A stretch of DNA of 9,629 nt from an uncultured Shinella sp. GTDB taxonomy: Bacteria; Pseudomonadota; Alphaproteobacteria; Rhizobiales; Rhizobiaceae. The stretch covers positions 1-9,629 of the forward strand of contig CAMLOC010000077.1 in assembly GCA_946481465.1 (NCBI GenBank), given 5' to 3'. Made by a program: the position numbers and the translations under genes. Below, one piece after another: positions 1 to 6,817 of the stretch (position 1 is its first letter; every line of letters starts with the position of its first letter). Under the pieces are notes generated by a model, which was not told the DNA's origin, did no database searches, and worked only from the letters and a program-made list of their open reading frames with translations.

Positions 1-2095
<2,095 letters not shown>

Positions 2096-2227
2096 GATGA
2101 TCCTGATCGTAAAAAGGCAGATGATTATTTTGCAGGCTTATGTGCCTATCGAGCCCCTGACGCAAGAGCGCAAGGACAAGATTCTGCTTTGCCGGGAAGG
2201 AGGGCGCGACGGCCGTATGCGGGCAAC

Positions 2228-2256
2228 AAAAAAGCCCGGCGGAGCCGGGCTTTTTT
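2228..2256 (-). terminator. Rho-independent terminator downstream of tRNA-Leu
   Basis: A perfect 7-bp GC stem (2234-2240 GCCCGGC against 2244-2250 GCCGGGC, loop GGA) is flanked by six A's at 2228-2233 and six T's at 2251-2256. It reads as an intrinsic terminator in both directions. On the minus strand it begins 33 nt after the tRNA 3' end, so its obvious job is to end the tRNA transcript before the HPP/CBS gene. Confidence 0.93.
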
Positions 2257-2288
2257 GACACATTCCGGATTGAACCGGAGCGGGAATT

Positions 2289-2375
2289 TGGTGCCCAGAA
2301 GAGGACTCGAACCTCCACACCCTTTCGAGTACCAGCACCTGAAGCTGGCGCGTCTACCAATTCCGCCATCTGGGC
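2289..2375 (-). tRNA. tRNA-Leu, anticodon CAG
   Basis: The minus strand folds as an 87-nt tRNA including an encoded CCA (2291-2289). The acceptor stem pairs GCCCAGA (2375-2369) with TCTGGGC (2299-2293), and the discriminator base is A. The D-arm contains GGTAGA. The anticodon stem CCAGC/GCTGG encloses loop TTCAGGT, so the anticodon is CAG (2341-2339) and reads the leucine codon CUG. An extended class II variable arm (about TACTCGAAAGGGTGT) precedes the T-arm with TTCGAGT in its loop. The long variable arm and the anticodon agree on leucine. It has its own promoter and terminator and appears to be a single-gene transcript. Confidence 0.98.
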
Positions 2376-2385
2376 GACGGAGAGC

Positions 2386-2414
2386 CATGTAGAAGGACCG
2401 CCTGCCGGTGTCAA
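2386..2414 (-). promoter_or_regulatory. Housekeeping promoter of tRNA-Leu
   Basis: On the minus strand, TTGACA (2414-2409) is separated by exactly 17 bp from TACATG (2391-2386). The predicted transcription start is near 2379, about four bases before the mature tRNA 5' end at 2375. A perfect -35, optimal spacing and short leader are typical for stable-RNA promoters. Confidence 0.85.
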
Positions 2415-2500
2415 CAGGCTTTTTGAAGTTTTTGCAACGGCTTGGCAAAAAACATCTTTCCCACGAAAGCGCGCGGCGGGTTTTCGGGCACGGCAAATGT

Positions 2501-3931
2501 TCAGCGGCTCGCGGCGAAGGCGCGAATCCGGTCCAGCCCGGCCGCAAGCAGCCGCGCGGCTGCGGCCTCGCTCCCGGCTTCCACATAGCAGCGCATTTCC
2601 GGCGCGTTGCCGGAGGGGCGGAAATGGATGATGTTGCCGTCCTCCAGCGCGACGCGCAGCCCGTCGATGTCGCTCACCTTCGCCGGCACGCCGATCGGCG
2701 CCAGGAAGGCGGAAAGCGGGCCTGCGCCCGAGCGCAGCTCCGCCATCAGCGCGGCGCTGGTCTCCACCGGCATGTTCTCCAGCCGGTCGCTGGCCGCGGC
2801 GGGCAGGGCGAAGCCGGCGGCGATTTCCGACAGCGGCCGGCTTTGCGCCGCCGCGAGCGCCAATACCGCGAGCACCGGCAGCAGGCTGTCGCGGGTGGGC
2901 AGGGCGACCAGCGCGTGGCCGTTCACGGTGAAGGGCGTCGCCGTCAGCGTGCCGCCATTGGCCTCGAAGCCGGCGACGGCCGTTTCGCCGGCGGCGACGG
3001 CCTCGTTCATGGCGGCGATCACGAAGGGAGAGCCCACCCGGGTGCGCAGCACCGTGCCGGACACGGCCGCCTCGATGCCCGAATTGGAGGTGACGGGCGT
3101 CGCGATCGCGGTCGCGCCGAGGAAGCGGCTGGCGATGAGGCCGACGAGGTCGCCGCGTAGCGGCGTTCCGGTCTCGTCGGTGACGAGCGGGCGGTCGCCG
3201 TCGCCGTCGGCGGAGACGATGGCGGCAAGCCCGTGCTGCACGGCCCAGCCCTGCAGGAGGGCGATCGTTTCGGCGGAAACGGCCTCGGTATCGACGGGAA
3301 TGAAGCTCTCCGACCGGCCGAGCGCGACGACGTCCGCGCCGTAGTGGGTAAGCACCGAGACGAAGAGGTCGCGCGACACCGTCGAATGCTGATAGACGCC
3401 GATGCGAAGGCCGGCCAGCGCCTGCTCGGGCAGCAGCGCGCGGTTGCGGGCGGTGTAGAGCGCCATGGCGGCGTCGTGGAGGTCGTCGGCGGTTTCCTGC
3501 GCGGCGTCGAAGGCGAGGCCCTCGGCACGGATCGCCGCGGCGGCGGCGGTGATGGCGGCCTCGTCCGCCTTGTCGATCTCGCCGTCCGGCCGGTAGAACT
3601 TGATGCCGTTGCGGTCGGCCGGAATGTGCGACCCCGTCACCATCAGGCAGGCGGCCTTGCGGCAAAGGCCGAGCAGCGCCAGCGCCGGCGTCGGCAGCGC
3701 GCCGCAATCGCGCGGGGAAAGGCCGGCCTTGCCGAGCGCGGCGATGGCGATGGCGGCGATCGCCGGGCTGGAGGCGCGGAAATCGCGGCCGATCAGAATC
3801 TCGTCACCCTGCCTGGCGAGGCCGGCGGCGAGCAGGTAGCGGGCGAAGGCGGTGGCATAAAGTGCGGTGGCCGGCCCTTCGAGATCCACGGACAGGCCGC
3901 GCAGGCCGCTGGTTCCGAATTTCAGGCTCAT
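2501..3931 (-). CDS. Phosphomannomutase-like alpha-D-phosphohexomutase
   Basis: The 476-residue protein belongs to the alpha-D-phosphohexomutase superfamily, which moves phosphate between C6 and C1 of hexose phosphates. The start MSLKFGTSGLRG is the usual N-terminal sugar-phosphate mutase opening. The phosphoserine loop TGSHIP is at 99-104, with Ser101 as the expected phospho-acceptor. The metal loop DGDGDR is at 242-247, the sugar-specificity loop region GFEANGG at 321-327, and the phosphate-binding loop RPSGNAPEMR at 438-447. All catalytic elements are present. TGSHIP and GFEANGG differ from the commoner TASHNP and GEMSGH; from memory they resemble the phosphomannomutase branch found in rhizobia and some O-antigen clusters, where the product (mannose-1-phosphate) feeds GDP-mannose for surface polysaccharide. 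The ATG at 3931 follows GAGG with 7 nt spacing. No polysaccharide genes are adjacent. Phosphoglucomutase or phosphoglucosamine mutase activity cannot be excluded. Confidence 0.85.
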   Translation of the reverse strand: MSLKFGTSGLRGLSVDLEGPATALYATAFARYLLAAGLARQGDEILIGRDFRASSPAIAAIAIAALGKAGLSPRDCGALPTPALALLGLCRKAACLMVTGSHIPADRNGIKFYRPDGEIDKADEAAITAAAAAIRAEGLAFDAAQETADDLHDAAMALYTARNRALLPEQALAGLRIGVYQHSTVSRDLFVSVLTHYGADVVALGRSESFIPVDTEAVSAETIALLQGWAVQHGLAAIVSADGDGDRPLVTDETGTPLRGDLVGLIASRFLGATAIATPVTSNSGIEAAVSGTVLRTRVGSPFVIAAMNEAVAAGETAVAGFEANGGTLTATPFTVNGHALVALPTRDSLLPVLAVLALAAAQSRPLSEIAAGFALPAAASDRLENMPVETSAALMAELRSGAGPLSAFLAPIGVPAKVSDIDGLRVALEDGNIIHFRPSGNAPEMRCYVEAGSEAAAARLLAAGLDRIRAFAASR

Positions 3932-3982
3932 GCAGTCACCTCATGTCTCTTTCGGTCCGATCCTGTGAAGGACGCGACATGA

Positions 3983-4011
3983 ATAAAACAAAATGCGTGA
4001 ACGTAATGCAA
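3983..4011 (-). promoter_or_regulatory. Possible promoter of the phosphomannomutase gene
   Basis: On the minus strand, TTGCAT (4011-4006) is followed after 17 bp by TTTTAT (3988-3983), about 50 bp upstream of the ATG at 3931. The spacing is ideal but both hexamers are imperfect and the local sequence is AT-rich, so this is tentative. It lies in the 127-bp gap shared with the divergent BA14K-like gene, for which I see no clear promoter. Confidence 0.3.
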
Positions 4012-4058
4012 AGCAGGGACGTGACAGGGAAAAATCCCGCCAGAACAGTGAGGATCAC

Positions 4059-4436
4059 ATGTCGAAGTTTCGAAATCTCGTTTTCGGTTGCGCGATGGGG
4101 ATAGCCTCCGCGATCGCGCCCATGGGTGCCGCCCAGGCCGTTCCGCTCGCCGTGCCGGACATGAAGGTAGACACGAAAAGCGACGTCACGAAGGCGCAGG
4201 TGGAGTTCTGCTACGGCTATGGCTGCGACCGCCGTTACTATCGTCGCCACCATCGCCCGAACTACAGCTATGAGCGGCGCTATTATCGCCCGCGCTACGA
4301 GCGGCCGCGCCACTATGGCGGGCGCCGGGCGCATGTGAACTGGTGCGCCAACCGCTACCGCACCTACGACCCCTACACCAACCGCTACCATGCCGGCGGC
4401 GGCGTCTATCGCCTGTGCTATTCGCCCTATCGATAG
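4059..4436 (+). CDS. Secreted BA14K-like protein, Tyr/Arg-rich
   Basis: This encodes a 125-residue exported protein. The N-terminus MSKFRNLVFGCAMGIASAI is a typical signal peptide, with probable cleavage after AQA (residues 25-27). The mature part contains a CYGYGC segment (51-56), then a very Tyr/Arg/His-rich stretch (about 58-90). The C-terminal module runs from HVNWCANRYRTYDP (92-105) to YRLCYSPYR (117-125) and resembles the BA14K family, named for a 14-kDa immunoreactive Brucella protein. Four cysteines at 51, 56, 96 and 120 could form periplasmic disulfides. The ATG at 4059 is chosen over the in-frame ATG at 3993 because GAGGA lies 4 nt upstream and the signal peptide begins there. The gene is monocistronic and ends in a strong terminator. 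BA14K proteins have been linked to lectin-like activity and envelope integrity, but the role here is unknown. The family call rests on pattern recognition. Confidence 0.75.
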   Translation: MSKFRNLVFGCAMGIASAIAPMGAAQAVPLAVPDMKVDTKSDVTKAQVEFCYGYGCDRRYYRRHHRPNYSYERRYYRPRYERPRHYGGRRAHVNWCANRYRTYDPYTNRYHAGGGVYRLCYSPYR

Positions 4437-4460
4437 GCACGACAAGACGCGTTTGACGGA

Positions 4461-4490
4461 CGGCGGGCCTCGGCCCGCCGTTTTCGTTTC
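4461..4490 (+). terminator. Rho-independent terminator of the BA14K-like gene
   Basis: An 8-bp perfect stem CGGCGGGC (4461-4468) and GCCCGCCG (4473-4480), with a CTCG loop, is followed by TTTTCGTTTC. It starts 25 nt after the stop codon. In the opposite direction it lacks a T-run, so it would serve the convergent SelW-like gene poorly, although that gene ends at 4489 right next to it. Confidence 0.9.
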
Positions 4491-4791
4491 AGCCCTGGCC
4501 GCCGTCATGGGTGCGGTCGACGTGGCCGAGGTCGCGGCCCGGCTCGATGATGTCGCGCACGCGCTGCTTCAATTCCTTCGGTCCGGGAAAGCCGCCGTCG
4601 CGCTTGCGCTCCCAGACCAGCGTCGCGCCGACGCGGATCTCGAAATTGCCGCCCGTGCCGGGAATGAGCGCCACCTCGCCGAGCCCGTCGGAAAAGGTCG
4701 AAAGCAGTTCCTGCGCCATCCAGCCGGCGCGCAACAGCCAGTTGCACTGGGTACAGTAGAGAATGGAAACGCGCGGCTTTTCCCCGGTCAT
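4489..4791 (-). CDS. SelW/SelT/SelH-type (Rdx) thioredoxin-like protein with CxxC
   Basis: A 100-residue cytosolic protein of the SelT/SelW/SelH selenoprotein-like family, a small thioredoxin-like fold. The redox motif CTQC (Cys13-Cys16) follows the first beta strand (RVSILYC), and the family's GTGGNFEIRV strand region lies near the middle. Selenoproteins of this family have Cys-x-x-Sec; here both positions are cysteine, so no selenocysteine machinery is needed. The start is set at the ATG at 4791: a perfect AGGAGGT at 4796-4802 sits 4 nt upstream, and the in-frame GTG at 4797-4795 lies within that ribosome binding site, so it is an unlikely start. A possible -10 TATATG (4823-4818) lies upstream on the same strand with a poor -35. 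Family members are thought to act in redox reactions; the physiological partner is unknown. Confidence 0.88.
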   Translation of the reverse strand: MTGEKPRVSILYCTQCNWLLRAGWMAQELLSTFSDGLGEVALIPGTGGNFEIRVGATLVWERKRDGGFPGPKELKQRVRDIIEPGRDLGHVDRTHDGGQG

Positions 4792-4795
4792 GGTC

Positions 4796-4802
4796 ACCTC
4801 CT
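4796..4802 (-). promoter_or_regulatory. Ribosome binding site deciding the SelW-like start
   Basis: The minus strand reads AGGAGGT GACC ATG. The full-length Shine-Dalgarno sequence is 4 nt from the ATG at 4791 and overlaps the upstream GTG codon (4797-4795), which argues that translation begins at the ATG and the protein is 100, not 102, residues. Confidence 0.85.
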
Positions 4803-4970
4803 GAGCGATGGCGAAAGCATATAGCAGCCGCGCCCTCTTGGCACGCGCCCGCTCGCGGCCTCCTCACAGAAATGTCAACTCAATTCATCAGGTTTTGTTG
4901 GCGGACATCTTGTCGCAACCCGATTCCTGGAGGAGACGTGGTGCACTGCAACATACCCATAGGAGATTCC

Positions 4971-5420
4971 ATGACAGAGCTTGCGGGCAACCGCCCCCGA
5001 CTCATCATCCCCTCGCTCGGCGGCCTCTATGCCGCGCTCGGCGAAAGCGCGGAAACGATCCTGCGTGTCGCTGCCGGCGCGCTGCTCGTCACGCACGGCT
5101 ACGGCAAGATCCTCAACCCCTTCGGCGCCAGCGGCATGGTCGAGAGCCTCGGTTTCTATCCCGGCGCCTTCTGGTCGCCGCTTCTTGCCGCCACCGAATT
5201 CTTCGGCGGCATCCTGGTGACGATCGGCCTCTTCACGCGCCCGGCCGCCTTCGCGGCGATGATCGTGCTCGCCGTCACGGTCTATTTCCACGGCATCGTG
5301 CAGGCCGAGGGCCTGATGGGCGCGGAAAAGTCCATTCTGTGGGCACTGATCATGTTCTACTTCGTGATCCGCGGCGCGAACGGCCATTCGGTCGACGCCA
5401 GGCTCGGCCGTCAGTTCTGA
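4971..5420 (+). CDS. DoxX-family membrane protein
   Basis: A 149-residue inner-membrane protein with four hydrophobic segments (about 25-45, 65-87, 91-110 and 121-135), the layout of the DoxX family. Family-like features are LRVAAGALLVTHGYGKI (31-47), with the small-residue helix and HGYGK loop; TEFFGGILVTIGLFTRPAA (75-93), a conserved glutamate and GLFTR turn; and the terminal GAEKSILWAL helix. DoxX proteins are variously linked to quinone-linked thiosulfate oxidation (archaeal DoxD/DoxA) and oxidative-stress complexes, but most bacterial members have no assigned reaction. The ATG at 4971 has AGGAG at 4961-4965 with 5 nt spacing. An in-frame GTG pair at 4938/4941 has its own GGAGGAG (4929-4935) and could yield a form 10-11 residues longer. 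The 3' end overlaps the convergent receiver-protein gene by 10 bp. Confidence 0.88.
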   Translation: MTELAGNRPRLIIPSLGGLYAALGESAETILRVAAGALLVTHGYGKILNPFGASGMVESLGFYPGAFWSPLLAATEFFGGILVTIGLFTRPAAFAAMIVLAVTVYFHGIVQAEGLMGAEKSILWALIMFYFVIRGANGHSVDARLGRQF

Positions 5421-5809
5421 TATGCATCCCCGGCCGGCCGCGGCTTCTGCCGCAGCCGGTCCCTGACATGCGCGACCAGCGTCTCGGCATCATGGGGCTT
5501 CATGAGGACGGGGATGACCTCGAAGCCCTCGACGCCGTCGCGATGGATGTCGCCGACGGTCGTGAAGAGCAGCGGCACGCCGTTCGCCACCAGGCGTTCG
5601 ACGCGCTCCCTGATCTGCTCGGCATCGAGCGGCACGTCGAGCAGGCAGAGATCGACATCGGCCAAGAGCGCCGTCTCCCATTGGTCGAGCTGTTCCGGCC
5701 GCAGCAGGGTCGTCCGGCAGTTCAATGCCGCCTTGATCAGGTATTCCGCGTCGAGCGCGATCAGGAATTCGCGTTCGGCAATCAAGATGTGCGGAAGTGA
5801 ATGGTCCAT
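5411..5809 (-). CDS. Stand-alone receiver-domain (response regulator-like) protein with atypical acidic pocket
   Basis: A 132-residue protein made of one CheY-like receiver domain and no output domain. The first strand and acidic turn read HILIAEREFLIALD (7-20), equivalent to the common ILVVEDEPLIALD. The expected phospho-acceptor Asp58 is in LCLLDVP, the Thr switch in LLFTTVGD (Thr83/84), and the conserved Lys104-Pro105 in VLMKP. Thus Asp, Thr and Lys are kept, but one metal-binding acid of the usual pair is Arg13, so phosphorylation may be altered. The start is the ATG at 5809 with GAGGAG at 5819-5824 (9 nt spacing); the upstream in-frame ATGs at 5830 and 5896 lack a ribosome binding site and would put promoter and repeat sequence into the protein. 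The gene is divergent from the Crp/Fnr regulator across a 200-bp control region. No histidine kinase is visible nearby. Confidence 0.85.
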   Translation of the reverse strand: MDHSLPHILIAEREFLIALDAEYLIKAALNCRTTLLRPEQLDQWETALLADVDLCLLDVPLDAEQIRERVERLVANGVPLLFTTVGDIHRDGVEGFEVIPVLMKPHDAETLVAHVRDRLRQKPRPAGDAYQN

Positions 5810-5833
5810 GGCGCCGCACTCCTCGTCCATGTG

Positions 5834-5858
5834 GAACCGCCGGATATGGAGGCGGTTC
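5834..5858. promoter_or_regulatory. Dyad GAACCGCC-N9-GGCGGTTC that also matches EcfG promoter spacing
   Basis: Perfect 8-bp arms (5834-5841 and 5851-5858) flank a 9-bp centre. On the plus strand GGAAC (5833-5837) is 17 bp from GTT (5855-5857), which fits the alphaproteobacterial general-stress sigma pattern GGAAC-N18-TT. On the minus strand the same dyad gives CGAAC-N17-GTT, one mismatch from that pattern, and would start transcription near 5828 just before the receiver gene's ribosome binding site. It could be a promoter, an operator or an RNA hairpin; direction is undecided. Confidence 0.4.
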
Positions 5859-5876
5859 GGGAGGCGGACTGTGGGG

Positions 5877-5983
5877 CCGGCCCCCGGACATGTCATTTAA
5901 AAAAGACATAGCGTGCCCGCGATGGAACAACCGCGCCCGCGCGGCGTTTTCCGGTCCAGCCCAATGACATGTCCGGGGGCCGG
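5877..5983. repeat. Perfect 21-bp inverted repeat in the divergent control region
   Basis: The left arm (5877-5897) and right arm (5963-5983) are exact reverse complements over 21 bases, separated by 65 bp. Pairing breaks at the next base on both sides. Each arm contains the 8-bp palindrome GACATGTC (5887-5894 and 5966-5973), so each arm alone is a possible dimer-binding site. Centre-to-centre distance is 79 bp. The repeat lies entirely in the non-coding gap between the receiver gene (start 5809) and the Crp/Fnr gene (start 6010) and brackets the EcfG-like promoter. Confidence 0.97.
5924..5948 (+). promoter_or_regulatory. EcfG/RpoE2-type general-stress promoter of the Crp/Fnr gene
   Basis: The plus strand has GGAAC (5924-5928), 16 bp, then CGTT (5945-5948), matching the EcfG consensus GGAAC-N16/17-CGTT. 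The expected transcription start is near 5955, giving a leader of about 55 nt that contains the right arm of the inverted repeat. Position and orientation suit the Crp/Fnr gene at 6010. No FNR/FixK-type box (TTGAT-N4-ATCAA) was seen in this gap. Confidence 0.6.
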
Positions 5984-6009
5984 GCAGGAACGGGACAAGC
6001 GGGGGCAGG

Positions 6010-6771
6010 ATGGCGGATGGTGCGGCGGTCAATCAGAAAGCCAGGTGGCGCACGCCCTGTCAGCAATGTCCCCTGCGCAGCCTTTCGACCTTCCGGGATT
6101 TTTCGGCGCGGGAACTGGACTTCGTCTCGCAGTTCAAGAGCGGCGAGCTTTCCAGCGAACGCGGCGCGACGATCCTCGTGGAAGGCATGCACAGCGCCCA
6201 TCTCTTCACGGTTCTGTCGGGCTGGGCCTTCCGCTACAAGCTTCTGCCGGACGGCCGCCGGCAGATCATGAACTATGTGCTGCCCGGTGATCTCATCGGC
6301 CTGCAAGGCAGCCTGATGGGCGAGATGGACCATTCCGTCGAGGCATTGACGCCGGTGACGCTGTGCGTCTTCGAGCGCTCCAAGCTGGAGCGGCTGTTCG
6401 AACGTCACGCCTCGCTCGCCTATGACCTCACCTGGATCGCCGCGCATGAGGAGCGTATCCTCGATGAACACCTGCTCAGCGTCGGTCGGCGCACCGCGTT
6501 GGAGCGCACGGCCTATCTTCTCTCCTTCATCCACCAGCGCGCCCGTTCGGCGGGCGTCAATGGCGGACGACGTGTGATTCCCATCACGCAGCAGCATGTC
6601 GCCGATACGCTCGGCCTCTCGCTCGTCCACACCAACAAGACGTTGCGCAAGCTTGCCGACCGCAAGCTGATGCGCTGGCAGGACAAGGGCTGCGAAATCC
6701 TAGACGCAGATGGTCTTCAGGCGCTTGCCGGCTGGGAAGGGCTGAAGGAAGGGGCGCGCCCCTTCATCTGA
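6010..6771 (+). CDS. Crp/Fnr-family transcriptional regulator with partial FNR cysteine pattern
   Basis: A 253-residue regulator with an N-terminal cysteine motif, a cyclic-nucleotide-binding-like beta roll (about 45-130; GDLIGLQG at 93-100), a dimerisation helix (about 132-160) and a Crp-type helix-turn-helix (about 192-215: ITQQHVADTLGLS, then VHTNKTLRKL). It begins TPCQQCPLR with Cys17 and Cys20; Cys119 lies in VTLCVFE. The distances 17-20 and 17-119 equal those of E. coli FNR Cys20-Cys23 and Cys20-Cys122, while the FNR Cys29 position is Ser26. An oxygen- or redox-responsive cluster is therefore possible but not shown. The beta roll does not display a clear cAMP-binding set. The ATG at 6010 is the first in frame; its ribosome binding site is weak (GGGGG, 4 nt away), suggesting low translation. 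It is divergent from the receiver gene and convergent with pyrC 46 bp away. Confidence 0.9.
   Translation: MADGAAVNQKARWRTPCQQCPLRSLSTFRDFSARELDFVSQFKSGELSSERGATILVEGMHSAHLFTVLSGWAFRYKLLPDGRRQIMNYVLPGDLIGLQGSLMGEMDHSVEALTPVTLCVFERSKLERLFERHASLAYDLTWIAAHEERILDEHLLSVGRRTALERTAYLLSFIHQRARSAGVNGGRRVIPITQQHVADTLGLSLVHTNKTLRKLADRKLMRWQDKGCEILDADGLQALAGWEGLKEGARPFI
6748..6765. repeat. 18-bp perfect palindrome at the convergent Crp/Fnr-pyrC ends
   Basis: GAAGGGG-CGCG-CCCCTTC is a perfect palindrome covering the last codons of the Crp/Fnr gene. As RNA it gives a 7-bp GC-rich stem with a CGCG loop. There is no T-run after it, so it may slow or help end transcription in both directions, or be chance in coding sequence. 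Confidence 0.45.
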
Positions 6772-6817
6772 TCCTCCTTGCCGACGCAAAGCCGCCTGCG
6801 CATTCCCGCCGAATTGC

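Noticed and set aside
2096..2227. Promoter for the HPP/CBS gene
   Set aside because: Several weak TTGCGY/CATAAG-like combinations exist on the minus strand, but none is clearly better than chance, so no site is called.
4027..4038. Small hairpin GGGA-AAAA-TCCC in the BA14K-like gene leader
   Set aside because: Only four base pairs; too short to call a regulatory element.
4461..4490. Use of the terminator hairpin for the minus-strand SelW-like gene
   Set aside because: On that strand the stem is not followed by a T-run, so only the plus-strand role is supported.
5896..5966. Mirror-image start codons: both repeat arms read ATG ACA TGT CCG GGG GCC outward
   Set aside because: Neither ATG has a ribosome binding site; the plus-strand one is out of frame with the Crp/Fnr gene and the minus-strand one would extend the receiver protein through promoter sequence. 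The match follows automatically from the inverted repeat.
5893..6630. 245-codon minus-strand frame opposite the Crp/Fnr gene
   Set aside because: Antisense shadow of a gene with a clear helix-turn-helix and sensor domain; no ribosome binding site or known domain.
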